Of a stretch of 64,000 nt of DNA, positions 9,189 through 18,140 are shown one piece after another. This DNA is from Agrococcus lahaulensis DSM 17612 (GTDB lineage Bacteria > Actinomycetota > Actinomycetes > Actinomycetales > Microbacteriaceae): the NCBI RefSeq assembly GCF_000425105.1, contig NZ_KE384304.1:1-64000 (forward strand), given 5' to 3'. A model generated the notes under the pieces. That model saw only the letters and a program-made list of their open reading frames with translations. It did not search any database and was not told the DNA's origin. Each line of letters begins with the position of its first letter. The first letter of the stretch is position 1. A program made the translations under genes and the position numbers.

Positions 9189-10558
9189 CCACGGCGCCCG
9201 AGCGGGCGACCTCGGCCCCCGCACCTGACCCAGACACCGGCTCGACCACCGGCCGCACCGCGTCCGAGACGACGCGGCTGCGCCGCGCCGTCGAGCGGGA
9301 GCGCACGCCCTGGCAGCGCCTCGCCGCGCGCGTCGTCGGCGAGGACTCGGTCGCGGCGGAGTGGCTGCGCCGGGGCGGCCGCATCGCACGCGAGCGCGTG
9401 TGGCCGGCGATCGAGCCGATCACGGGCTTCGGCTGGGCGGTGCTCATCGCGACCGCGCTCGCGCTCGCGACCGGGATCGCGCTCGGCTGGAAGGAGCTCA
9501 TCGTCATGGGCATCGCCGGCGCGCTCCTGCTCGGCGCGGCGATCGCCTTCATCGTCGGCCGCAACCGCTACCGGATCGAGCTTGACCTCGCCTACACGCG
9601 CGTCGTCGTCGGGGAGCGGGCGCTCGGGCGCATCGAGATCCACGCCGCCTCGACCAAGCCGCTCCTGCCCGCGACGATCGAGGTGCCCGTCGGCAAGGCG
9701 CTCGCGTCGTTCCACCTGCCGCGCATGCAGCCCGGCGACGTGCACGAGGACGTCTTCGCGATCCCGACGAGCCGCCGCACGATCCTGCAGGTCGGTCCCG
9801 TGCGCTCCGTGCGGGGCGACCCCGTGGGGCTCCTGCGCCGCCAGGTGAAGTGGACCGATCCCGTCGAGCTCTACGTGCACCCCAAGACCGTGCAGCTCGA
9901 CGAGACGGCGCCCGGCCTCATCCGCGACCTCGAGGGCATCACGACCCGCGACCTCACGAACAGCGACATCGCGTTCCACGCGCTGCGTGACTACGTCGCG
10001 GGCGACGACCGGCGCTACATCCACTGGAAGTCCTCCGCGCGCACCGGGCAGCTCATGGTGCGGCAGTTCGAGCAGACCCGTCGCAGCGTGCTCGCGCTCG
10101 GGCTCTCGACGTCGCCCGACGACTACGCCGACCCGTCGGAGTTCGAGACCGCCATCTCGATCCTCGGCTCGCTCGGCCTCCAGGCGATCCGCGACGAGAT
10201 GGATGTCGCGGTGCAGACCTCGCGCAGGACCGTGCCCGCGAGCACGGGCAAGCGCCTGCTCGACGCGCTCTCGGGCGTCGAGTGGTCGCCGCGCGACGAC
10301 CGCTTCCTCGACCTCGCCGCGACGATCGCGCGCGACCACGCGGGCGCATCCGTCATCATGCTCCACGCCGGCGCATCCATCGACGCCGCGCTCGTGCGCC
10401 GCGCGCGCACGCTCCTGCCGCCGCAAGCGCGGATCATCGTGTTATCGGTCGTGCAGGGCGCGAGCCCGAAGCTCCAGCCGATCGGCGACGTCGCGCTCGC
10501 GACCATCGGCTCGGTGAGCGACCTCCCGCGCGTGATGCGAGGGGTGGCGCTGCAATGA
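9185..10558 (+). CDS. DUF58 domain membrane protein
   Basis: A 457-residue protein with a basic N-terminal stretch, two hydrophobic helices (around VLIATALALATGIAL and VMGIAGALLLGAAIAFIV, residues about 80-125) and a C-terminal DUF58 domain. The DUF58 signature DYVAGDDRRYIHWKSSARTG is intact near residues 270-290. A von Willebrand A-like fold usually follows in this family. DUF58 proteins are the habitual partners of MoxR ATPases. The GTG start at 9185 overlaps the MoxR stop, and its own stop overlaps the next gene, so the three are translated as one block. Confidence 0.9.
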   Translation: MTTAPERATSAPAPDPDTGSTTGRTASETTRLRRAVERERTPWQRLAARVVGEDSVAAEWLRRGGRIARERVWPAIEPITGFGWAVLIATALALATGIALGWKELIVMGIAGALLLGAAIAFIVGRNRYRIELDLAYTRVVVGERALGRIEIHAASTKPLLPATIEVPVGKALASFHLPRMQPGDVHEDVFAIPTSRRTILQVGPVRSVRGDPVGLLRRQVKWTDPVELYVHPKTVQLDETAPGLIRDLEGITTRDLTNSDIAFHALRDYVAGDDRRYIHWKSSARTGQLMVRQFEQTRRSVLALGLSTSPDDYADPSEFETAISILGSLGLQAIRDEMDVAVQTSRRTVPASTGKRLLDALSGVEWSPRDDRFLDLAATIARDHAGASVIMLHAGASIDAALVRRARTLLPPQARIIVLSVVQGASPKLQPIGDVALATIGSVSDLPRVMRGVALQ

Positions 10559-12861
10559 GCGACGAGCGGATGCTGCCGCGCACGCCGCGGCAGGCGGCGA
10601 TCGACTGCGCGGCCGTCTTCGCCGTGATGCTCGCGGCGACCCTCTCCTTCGGCCCCGTCTTCGGCGGCACCGCGTACCTCGTCGCTGGCCTCGGCGGCGC
10701 GATCCTCGGGATCGCGGTCGGCGTCGCGACCTCGCTGCGCCCGCTGCGCGGCTGGCTCATGACAGCGGCGGGCTTCGTGCTCGCGCTCGTCGTCTTCGGG
10801 CCCGCGCTCGCGGTGCCGCGGCGGACGATCGCGGGCGTCATCCCGACCCTCGAGGGCTGGCGCGAGCTGCTGCTCGGCGTCGTCTTCTCGTGGAAGGGCC
10901 TGCTCACCGCCGAGCCGCCTGCCGAGGGCTTCCCGAGCCTGCTCGTCGTGCCGTTCCTCACGACGCTGCTGTGCGCGACGGTCGCGACCGTGCTCGCCCT
11001 GCGGCTCGATCGCGGTGCCCCGTTCGCGATGGTGCCCGGGATCGTGGCGCTGCTCGTCGGCATCGCCTTCGGCACGAAGATCGCCTTCTGGCCCGCCGCG
11101 CTCGGCGCGCTCGTCGCGGGCGTCATCCTCGCGTGGTGCGCGTGGCGGCGCGCGACGTGGCGGACGGGCCTCAACGAAGAGGTCGAGGTCACGAACGACA
11201 GCCGGTTCCGCGTCAAGGCGCGCAAGCAGCGCGCGCGCGGCGCGATCGCGATGATCGCCGGCGCCATGCTCGTCGCGGCGCTCGTGAGCATCCCGGTGCA
11301 GCCGGCGAGCCGCGCGGTGCTGCGCGACGCCGTCGAGCCCCCGATCGAGCTCGCCGAGTACCCGAGCCCGCTCGCGGGCTTCCGCAACTGGCACAAGAAC
11401 TTCGAGGACGAGACGCTCCTGACCGTCAGCGGCATGCCCGAGGGCGCCCGCCTGCGGCTCGCGACCTTCGACTACTACGACGGCAGCGTCTTCGCGGTCG
11501 CCGGCTCCGAGCAGGCGAGCGGCTCCGGCTCGTTCGCGCGCATCGGCGACGAGGTGCTCGTCGCGCAGTCGGGCGAGCCCGTGAGCGTGCGCGTCGAGGT
11601 GCAGGACTACTCCGGCATCTGGGTGCCCGACGTCGGCTACATGCAGTCGCTCGCCTTCGAGGGGGAGCGCGCCGCCGGCCTGCAGGGATCGCTGCACTAC
11701 AACGGCCAGACGGGCACGGCGATCGCGCTCGACGGCCTCGGCGCCGGCGACGCGTACGAGCTGCAGGCGATCGTGCCGCCGCAGCCCTCGCACGAGGAGC
11801 TCGAGGGCGTGCCGATCACGCGCGTGCAGGTGCCCGAGCCGGCGGTCGTGCCCGACCTGCTGCAGGCGTGGGTCTCGCAGCACGGCGCCGGCGGCCAGAG
11901 CGCCTTCGAGAACCTCGAGACGATGCTGCGGCTCATGAACAACGGCAGCTTCAGCCACGGCCTCGAGGGCGACATCCCCTCGCTCGCCGGGCACGGCGCC
12001 GCGCGGATCCAGGACATGTTCGACCAGGAGGTGCTGCTCGGCGACGACGAGCAGTACGCGACCGCGTTCGCGCTCGCGCTCTCGCGCATCAACGTGCCGT
12101 CCCGCGTCGTCATGGGCCTCTACCCCGACGACGGCTTCAGCGGCAGCTCGGAGCCGGTCGAGCTGACCGGCGGCGACGTCCACGCGTGGGTCGAGGTGCC
12201 CTTCGAGGGCCACGGATGGGTGCGGTTCGACCCGACGCCGCCGGAGGACAACGACGAGATCCAGCCCGAGCCCGAGCCGCAGCCCGAGCCGAAGCCCCAG
12301 GTGCTGCAGCCGCCGCAGCCGCCGGAGGAGCCGGCCGAGATGTCGCCCGACACGGTCGCCGACGAGGGACAGGAGGAGGACGACGAGGAGCCCGAGGACC
12401 GCTCGTGGGTCATCTGGCTGTGGGTCGCGGGCGGTGTGCTGCTCCTGCTGCTCCTCCTGCTGCTGCCCTTCATCGTCGTCGGCGCGCTCAAGGCGGCCCG
12501 CCGCAAGCGCCGCCGTCGGGCCGAGCGCGAGAGCGACCGGCTCTCGGGCGGCTGGCACGAGGTCGTCGACGAGGCCGTCGACCTCGGGCTCGCGGTGCCC
12601 GCCGGCGTGACGCGGCGCGAGGTCGCCCGCGCGGTGGCGGATCGCTACCCTCGATCGAGAGCGACCGACATCGGCGACTTCGTCGACGAGGGCGTGTTCG
12701 GGCCGGGCGAGCCGGATCCGGCGGACGTCGATGCCTTCTGGCTCGACGTCGAGCGGAGCGTGCAGGGCATGCGCGCCGAGGCCACGCCGCGGGCGCGCCT
12801 GCTCGGCAGGCTCTCGATGCGGTCGTTCGCCCGGCGGAGGCGAGAGCGGAGACGACGGTGA
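10555..12861 (+). CDS. Transglutaminase-like multi-pass membrane protein lacking the catalytic cysteine
   Basis: A 768-residue protein. Six or more N-terminal membrane helices come first, then an extracytoplasmic region with a transglutaminase-core fold, an acidic Pro/Glu/Gln linker, a last helix near residues 615-640, and a basic cytoplasmic tail. In the core the usual G-x-C-E-Q site reads G-D-D-E-Q-Y, so Asp498 replaces the nucleophilic Cys. His543 (GGDVHAWVEV) and Asp559 (VRFDPTPP) of the triad remain. It should therefore not act as a transglutaminase or protease and is more likely a structural or binding partner of the MoxR/DUF58 pair. The ATG start overlaps the DUF58 stop (ATGA). Confidence 0.85.
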   Translation: MSDERMLPRTPRQAAIDCAAVFAVMLAATLSFGPVFGGTAYLVAGLGGAILGIAVGVATSLRPLRGWLMTAAGFVLALVVFGPALAVPRRTIAGVIPTLEGWRELLLGVVFSWKGLLTAEPPAEGFPSLLVVPFLTTLLCATVATVLALRLDRGAPFAMVPGIVALLVGIAFGTKIAFWPAALGALVAGVILAWCAWRRATWRTGLNEEVEVTNDSRFRVKARKQRARGAIAMIAGAMLVAALVSIPVQPASRAVLRDAVEPPIELAEYPSPLAGFRNWHKNFEDETLLTVSGMPEGARLRLATFDYYDGSVFAVAGSEQASGSGSFARIGDEVLVAQSGEPVSVRVEVQDYSGIWVPDVGYMQSLAFEGERAAGLQGSLHYNGQTGTAIALDGLGAGDAYELQAIVPPQPSHEELEGVPITRVQVPEPAVVPDLLQAWVSQHGAGGQSAFENLETMLRLMNNGSFSHGLEGDIPSLAGHGAARIQDMFDQEVLLGDDEQYATAFALALSRINVPSRVVMGLYPDDGFSGSSEPVELTGGDVHAWVEVPFEGHGWVRFDPTPPEDNDEIQPEPEPQPEPKPQVLQPPQPPEEPAEMSPDTVADEGQEEDDEEPEDRSWVIWLWVAGGVLLLLLLLLLPFIVVGALKAARRKRRRRAERESDRLSGGWHEVVDEAVDLGLAVPAGVTRREVARAVADRYPRSRATDIGDFVDEGVFGPGEPDPADVDAFWLDVERSVQGMRAEATPRARLLGRLSMRSFARRRRERRRR

Positions 12862-14354
12862 TCTGGGAGATCGACGAGGGGCGCAAGCGCATCGAGGGCC
12901 TCGACGAGGCCGGCCGCCCCGATCTCGCCTACGCAGCCGCCCTCGGGCTCCGCCCCGCGCCGCTCGGCCGCCGGGCGCTCGCGTCGATCATCGAGCTCGC
13001 CCTCTACGCGCTGCTGCAGCTGCCGTACTGGATCGTCGCCCTGCCCTCGCTCGTGCGGCTCGCGACCGGCGCGCTGCAGCCCTACGGCCTCGCGACGCAT
13101 CCGAACCTCGTCTGGATGATCGTCGCGACCGCGGTCTCGACCGTGCTGTCGACCGCCTTCGTGATCGTGCAGATCGTGCTCCACGGCCGCCGGGGCGTCA
13201 CGCTCGGCAAGGCGTTCACGGGCATCCGCTCGATCCACGTCGCGACCCTCGAGCGGCCGGGCATCAAGCGCTCGCTCGGCCGCGCGCTGCTGGTGGGCGC
13301 GTGCTTCCTCGTGCCGCTCGTCGGGCCCGCGCTCGTGTTCTGCTCCGTCTGGTTCGACAGCGAGCAGCGCGGCCGCAGCTGGCTCGACAAGGCCGCCGGC
13401 ACGTGGTTCGTCGACGTGCGCGGCGGGCTCGACCCGTACCACGAGAAGAAGATGCGCATCGCGCGGAAGACGGTGCAGGCGGAGCCCGAGGCCGCGAAGG
13501 CGCCGCTCCCGTCGCTCGCGACGCCGGCCGACGCGGCCGCGGCGGCCTACCGGCCCGGCGCCCGCACGAGCTCCGGCGTCGTCGGCGCGGCGCGGCCGCA
13601 AGCGCCGGGAGCGCCGCAGATCGGCCTCGCGACCTCGGCGTCGGAGCCGACCCCGACGCACACCGTCCCGGGCATGCCTGCGGGTGGCGCGCGCCTCGGC
13701 GGCTACCGCCCGGGAGAGCTCAGCGGCTCGGCCCCCGCCCGCTCCGCGCCGCGACCGAGCACGCCTGCCGTGCCCGAGTCGCAGCAGCCCGCGGCGCAGC
13801 GCTCCTCGCCGCCGCTGGGCGGCGGCATCGTCGACAGCGTGCCCGGACGGTCGCCCGCGCAACCGGCGGCGCCGGCCGCGCCGATCGACGAGCAGACGAT
13901 CATCGAGCCGGAGCTCGAGGCCGGGTTCGATGACGCCGACGCGATCGACGACCGCACGGTGCGCCGCGTCGAGGTCGCCGAGCCGGACGAGGATCTCGAG
14001 GCGACGCGCGCCCGCCCAGCCGCGCGCGCGGCGGTCGCGACGCTCGCCTTCGACACCGGCGACCGGTTCGCGATCACGGGGGCGGCGCTCATCGGCCGCA
14101 ACCCCGCGCCGAGCGCGGGCGAGGTCGTCGACCACCTGCTGCCGATCGCCGACGACTCGCGCTCGATCTCGAAGACGCACCTGCTCGTCACCGCCTCGCC
14201 GCTCGCCGCGGTCGACCGTGCCTCGACGAACGGCTCGAGCGTCGTGCGCGCGGGCGCGGAGACGCCGCTCGAGCCGGGTCGCGCGTTCCCGCTCCAGCCG
14301 GGCGACGTCGTGCGCTTCGGCGATCGCTCGCTCACGGTCGAGGCGGCGTCGTGA
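12858..14354 (+). CDS. RDD-family membrane protein with C-terminal FHA domain
   Basis: A 498-residue protein. The N-terminal RDD domain (about residues 35-190) has three hydrophobic segments and the GVTLGKAFTGIRSI core. A long Ala/Pro-rich linker follows, and an FHA domain closes the protein (about residues 395-495) with GRNPAPS, RSISKTHLLV and STNGSSV, the loops that bind phosphothreonine. The linker contains the motif GGGIVDSVPGR, also seen in the next FHA protein, plus acid-flanked threonines (T347 in DEQTIIEPE, T367 in DDRTVRRVE) that look like kinase sites. GTG start overlapping the previous stop. Likely a membrane adaptor recruited by the kinase encoded downstream. Confidence 0.85.
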   Translation: MIWEIDEGRKRIEGLDEAGRPDLAYAAALGLRPAPLGRRALASIIELALYALLQLPYWIVALPSLVRLATGALQPYGLATHPNLVWMIVATAVSTVLSTAFVIVQIVLHGRRGVTLGKAFTGIRSIHVATLERPGIKRSLGRALLVGACFLVPLVGPALVFCSVWFDSEQRGRSWLDKAAGTWFVDVRGGLDPYHEKKMRIARKTVQAEPEAAKAPLPSLATPADAAAAAYRPGARTSSGVVGAARPQAPGAPQIGLATSASEPTPTHTVPGMPAGGARLGGYRPGELSGSAPARSAPRPSTPAVPESQQPAAQRSSPPLGGGIVDSVPGRSPAQPAAPAAPIDEQTIIEPELEAGFDDADAIDDRTVRRVEVAEPDEDLEATRARPAARAAVATLAFDTGDRFAITGAALIGRNPAPSAGEVVDHLLPIADDSRSISKTHLLVTASPLAAVDRASTNGSSVVRAGAETPLEPGRAFPLQPGDVVRFGDRSLTVEAAS

Positions 14355-15178
14355 GCGCGATCGGCGAGTTCCGCTTCAGCCACCCGTCGATCGCGCTGCG
14401 GTGGGCGGCCACGACGCACCCCGGGATGCGTCGGAGCGTCAACGAGGACTCGGTGTTCGCGTCCTTCCCCGTCTTCGTGGTCGCCGACGGGATGGGCGGG
14501 CACGCCTCGGGCGACGTCGCGAGCGCGCTCGCGATCGAGGCGTTCCGCGGCCTCAAGGGCCGCACGCTCGCCGACGTCGAGTGCGTCGAGACTGCCGTGG
14601 AGCACGCCTTCGAGAGCGTGCACGCGAACGCGATCGGGGAGCCCGCCGGGGGCTCGACGCTCTCGGGCACCGTGCTCGTCGACGTCGACGGCGTCGCGCA
14701 CTGGCTCATCCTCAACGTCGGCGACTCCCGCACCTACCTCTACGAGCAGGGGCGCCTCGAGCAGGTCACCGTCGACCACTCGATGGTGCAGGAGATGGTC
14801 GAGACGGGTGCCCTGCGCCGGGCCGACGCGCGCCGGCACCCGAACCGCAACGTCATCACGCGCGCGCTCGGCGCCGGCGAGCGCCAGCCCGCCGACGTGT
14901 GGCTGCGCCCGGCCGAGCGCGGCCAGCGGCTCGTCGTGTGCTCCGACGGGCTGACGGGCGAGGTCGACGACCACGAGATCGCCGAGCTGCTCGGCGACGT
15001 CTCGTCGCCCGCGGCGGTCGCCGCGCTGCTGCTGCGCCGCGCGCTCGACGCGGGCGCCCCCGACAACGTCACGGTCGTCGTCGTCGACGTGGATGCGGTC
15101 GCCCTCGCCGACGAGGAGCTGCACGACACGCACGCCCGCACGCTCGACGACACCATCCCGAGGGGGGGCCTGCGATGA
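14351..15178 (+). CDS. PP2C-family Ser/Thr protein phosphatase (PstP-like)
   Basis: A 275-residue soluble phosphatase. The PP2C metal-binding motifs are in order: RSVNEDS, VFVVADGMGGHASGDVAS, a GSTLSGT strand, NVGDSRTYLY, RNVITRALG, LVVCSDGLTGEVDDHEI and DNVTVVVVDV. Mn/Mg-dependent dephosphorylation of phosphothreonine substrates is expected, balancing the kinase two genes downstream. There is no membrane anchor, unlike mycobacterial PstP. The C-terminus ends in an acid-flanked threonine stretch (RTLDDTIPRGG) that may itself be phosphorylated. GTG start overlapping the upstream stop. Confidence 0.93.
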   Translation: MSAIGEFRFSHPSIALRWAATTHPGMRRSVNEDSVFASFPVFVVADGMGGHASGDVASALAIEAFRGLKGRTLADVECVETAVEHAFESVHANAIGEPAGGSTLSGTVLVDVDGVAHWLILNVGDSRTYLYEQGRLEQVTVDHSMVQEMVETGALRRADARRHPNRNVITRALGAGERQPADVWLRPAERGQRLVVCSDGLTGEVDDHEIAELLGDVSSPAAVAALLLRRALDAGAPDNVTVVVVDVDAVALADEELHDTHARTLDDTIPRGGLR

Positions 15179-16653
15179 GCGCACGCCTGGAGTACGCGCC
15201 CGGCGAGGCCTGGTGCGTCGCGGCGGGCGCCGCGGTCGTCGTGTGCGAGCGCGACCTCCCGCCCGTGCGCGCCCGCGCGCTCTACGACGCGGTCGCGACC
15301 GTCGGCGGCGCCGAGGCGCTGCGGCGGATCCTCGAGCTCGAGCCGACGGCGCTCATCGGGCTCGTCGACACCCCGGGCGCACGGGTGCTGCTGCGCCGCC
15401 ACGGCGTGCCCGCGACGGCCGACGACGCGGCGCTGCCCGATCGCTTCGGGGCCGATTGGGCGCTCGACGAGACGGCGCCCGACGCGGTCGTCGACGCGGG
15501 CGGGCTCGCCGCGCTCGCGGGCCAGACGCTGCCGCTCGAGGGCGGCGTCGCACGCGTGGCCGCCGTGCGCATCGCGCCCGGGAGCGCGGATGCGGAGCGC
15601 GAGCCGGCCGCGCCGGCGCCGGTCGCCGAGACCCCCGACGATGCCCGCTTCGGCGCGTTCGGCCAGACCCTGCCGCCGCGCGCGGTCGCCGCCGAGCGGG
15701 CCGAGCCGGAGGCGGGCACCGCGCCCGCCGCGGAGCCCGCCGAGCCGAGCGCTCCTGCCGCGCCTGTCGCGCCCAGCGCCCCGGCCGTCGAGCCGGGCGC
15801 GCCCACCGGGCCGAGCGCGCCCGCCGCTCGCGAACCGGAGCACGAGGGGCCGATCGGCGGGCTCATCGACTCGGTGCCCGGGTTCATCAAGCCCGCCGTC
15901 GACGTGAGCGAGATCGCCCCGGCGCCGCGCGCAGCGGCCGCCTCTCGCGAGGCGGCTGAGGCGCCGCCTCGACCGGGCGGCGCGGACGCGCCCGCGCTCG
16001 CGACGCACTCCGTCCCGCACGCGCAGCCCGCCGCATCCGCCCCCGCCGCCCTCGAGGCGGGCGACCACGACGGCATGACGATCACCGCGGAGCAGGCGCG
16101 CCGGCTCCAGGCCGAGCGCGCCGCCGCTGCGCAGCCGCCGGCAGCCCCGGCGCAGCCCGTCGGGCCGCCGGCGACGGGTCCGCTCGTGCTCTCGACGCTG
16201 TGCGCGTCGGGCCACGTCAACGCGCCCGGCACGACGGCGTGCATCGTGTGCGGCGCGCCCGTCGACGACCGCAGCGCCGCCCAGCGCCGCCGGCCCGAGG
16301 TCGCGGTCGCCGCGCTGCCCTCGGGCGAGCGCGTGCCGCTCGGCCGCGGCGTCGTGCTCGGCCGCCGGCCGCGCTCGCGGCGCGTCGAGGACGGCCGCGT
16401 GCCTCGGCTCGTCACGGTCGAGAGCCCGAGCGAGGACATCTCGCGCAGCCACCTCGAGCTGCGCGTCGACGACTGGAACCTCGTCGCGGTCGACCTGTCG
16501 TCGACGAACGGCACGCTGCTGCTGCGCGAGGGCTCCGCACCCCAGCGGCTGCGGCCCGAGGCGGCGACGATCCTGCAGCTCGGCGACCGCCTCGACCTCG
16601 GCGACGGCGTCGTCGTCGCGATCGAGCCCGCTCGCCCGGAGGACGCGCAGTGA
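15175..16653 (+). CDS. FHA domain protein with zinc-ribbon-like motif
   Basis: A 492-residue protein. The N-terminal roughly 150 residues form a compact domain of unknown type. Then comes a long Ala/Pro-rich linker holding GGLIDSVPGFIKP (residues about 226-237), a short ribbon with Cys, His and a CxxC pair (CASGHVNAPGTTACIVCG, around 342-360), and a C-terminal FHA domain (GRRPRSRRV, DISRSHLEL, DLSSTNGTLLL). FHA proteins with such degenerate zinc ribbons are recurrent in actinobacterial type VII-like loci. The ATG overlaps the phosphatase stop and the stop overlaps the kinase start. It is a predicted phosphothreonine reader in the kinase pathway; the partner is unknown. Confidence 0.82.
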   Translation: MSARLEYAPGEAWCVAAGAAVVVCERDLPPVRARALYDAVATVGGAEALRRILELEPTALIGLVDTPGARVLLRRHGVPATADDAALPDRFGADWALDETAPDAVVDAGGLAALAGQTLPLEGGVARVAAVRIAPGSADAEREPAAPAPVAETPDDARFGAFGQTLPPRAVAAERAEPEAGTAPAAEPAEPSAPAAPVAPSAPAVEPGAPTGPSAPAAREPEHEGPIGGLIDSVPGFIKPAVDVSEIAPAPRAAAASREAAEAPPRPGGADAPALATHSVPHAQPAASAPAALEAGDHDGMTITAEQARRLQAERAAAAQPPAAPAQPVGPPATGPLVLSTLCASGHVNAPGTTACIVCGAPVDDRSAAQRRRPEVAVAALPSGERVPLGRGVVLGRRPRSRRVEDGRVPRLVTVESPSEDISRSHLELRVDDWNLVAVDLSSTNGTLLLREGSAPQRLRPEAATILQLGDRLDLGDGVVVAIEPARPEDAQ

Positions 16654-18140
16654 GCCCGAAGCGCGCTCCCTCGGCCCCGCCCGAGCTGCCCGGCTACGAG
16701 TACGTCTCGCTGCTCGGCTCCGGCGGCTTCGCCGACGTGTTCCTCTACCAGCAGCTGCTGCCGTCGCGGCAGGTCGCGATCAAGGTGCTGCTGCCCGACG
16801 CGGTGAACCGCGAGCTCATCGAGAACTTCCGCCACGAGGCGAACGTCATGGCGCAGCTCTCGACGCACCCGTCGATCGTGACCATCTACGGCGCGGCCGT
16901 CGCGCCCGACGGGCGCCCGTACCTCGCGATGGAGTACTGCTCGAAGCCCAACCTCGGCGTGCGCTACCGCCGCGACCGCTTCGCGGTGCCCGAGGTGCTC
17001 TCGCTCGGCGTGCAGATCGCCGGCGCCGTCGAGACCGCCCACCGGGCCGGGATCCTGCACCGCGACATCAAGCCCGCCAACATCCTCGTCACGGCCTACA
17101 ACCGACCCGCGCTCACCGACTTCGGCATCGCGACGAGCGCGAGCGGCGCCGACGACGCGACCGGCATGTCGATCCCGTGGTCGCCGCCCGAGGCCTTCCA
17201 GGACCCGCCCCGCTCGACCCCCGCATCCGACGTCTTCTCGCTCGCCGCGACGCTCTCGACGCTCCTCGCGGGCAGGACGCCGTTCGAGCTCCCCGGCGGC
17301 AGCAACTCGAGCGTCGACCTCATCGACCGGATCCAGAGCGGCGAGATCTCGCCGCTCGCGCGCCACGACGTGCCGCCGCGGCTCGAGGCCGTGCTCGCCT
17401 CGGCGATGGACCCCGACCCCTCGCGCCGCTACGCCACGGCGATGGCCTTCGGCCGCGCGCTCCAGCAGGTCGAGGCCGAGATGGCGCTGCCCGTCACGCC
17501 GCTCGACGTGCTCGACGACTCCCTCGACGCGGGCGCCGTCGATGAGGAGGACGGCGGCGCGACCCGCATCCGCGGCGTCGTCTCGATCGATCCGCACGCG
17601 GGCGAGGCCGCTCCCGCGATGCCGACCGGCACCGCGCCCGACGCGACGATCCGACGCCCGAGGCCCGGCCAGGCGGCGGGCGCGGCGGCCCCGGCTCCCG
17701 CGTCGGAGCCGGAGGCTGCCGCTCCGGACCGGCGGCGCCGCGCGATCGCGTCGGCCGTGGGGGCGGGCCTCGTCGTGCTCGTCGGCGGCGGCATCGTGTG
17801 GATGGCGGTCGCGGGCAGCGCGCCGACCCAGCCGCCCGCGAACCCGAGCCAGACGATCGCGGTGCCCGCCGCCCCGCAGCGGCCGCCGGCGCCCATCAAC
17901 GTCGTCGGCACCGTCGAGGGCGACTCCGTCACCTTCACGTGGGTCAACGCGCAGCCCCAGCCGGGCGACAGCTTCCGCTACCGCTACGAGCCGAGCGACG
18001 CCGACCCGACGATCTCGACGGCCGCCGCCGAGTCGGTCACCCTGCAGCGCGACAGCGACGGTGAGTCGTGCATCCTCGTCACGCTCGTGCGCTCGGACGG
18101 GCGGCAGTCCAACGATGCGAAGGGATGCGTCAATGGTTGA
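16650..18140 (+). CDS. Transmembrane Ser/Thr protein kinase
   Basis: A 496-residue PknB-type kinase. The Gly-rich loop is GSGGFADV (about 24-31), the ATP-binding lysine is K45 in VAIKVL, the catalytic loop is HRDIKPANIL with D139, and DFG starts at D157, so all key residues are present. The activation loop carries TSASGADDATGMS and ends in SIPWSPPEAF. A juxtamembrane linker with acid-flanked threonines (GGATRIRG, DATIRR) leads to one membrane helix near 363-388. A roughly 100-residue extracytoplasmic domain with an Ig/FN3-like look and two cysteines follows. The signal sensed is unknown. It sits between FHA genes and the translocase gene, and likely phosphorylates the FHA proteins and membrane scaffold of this locus. 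Confidence 0.92.
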   Translation: MSPKRAPSAPPELPGYEYVSLLGSGGFADVFLYQQLLPSRQVAIKVLLPDAVNRELIENFRHEANVMAQLSTHPSIVTIYGAAVAPDGRPYLAMEYCSKPNLGVRYRRDRFAVPEVLSLGVQIAGAVETAHRAGILHRDIKPANILVTAYNRPALTDFGIATSASGADDATGMSIPWSPPEAFQDPPRSTPASDVFSLAATLSTLLAGRTPFELPGGSNSSVDLIDRIQSGEISPLARHDVPPRLEAVLASAMDPDPSRRYATAMAFGRALQQVEAEMALPVTPLDVLDDSLDAGAVDEEDGGATRIRGVVSIDPHAGEAAPAMPTGTAPDATIRRPRPGQAAGAAAPAPASEPEAAAPDRRRRAIASAVGAGLVVLVGGGIVWMAVAGSAPTQPPANPSQTIAVPAAPQRPPAPINVVGTVEGDSVTFTWVNAQPQPGDSFRYRYEPSDADPTISTAAAESVTLQRDSDGESCILVTLVRSDGRQSNDAKGCVNG

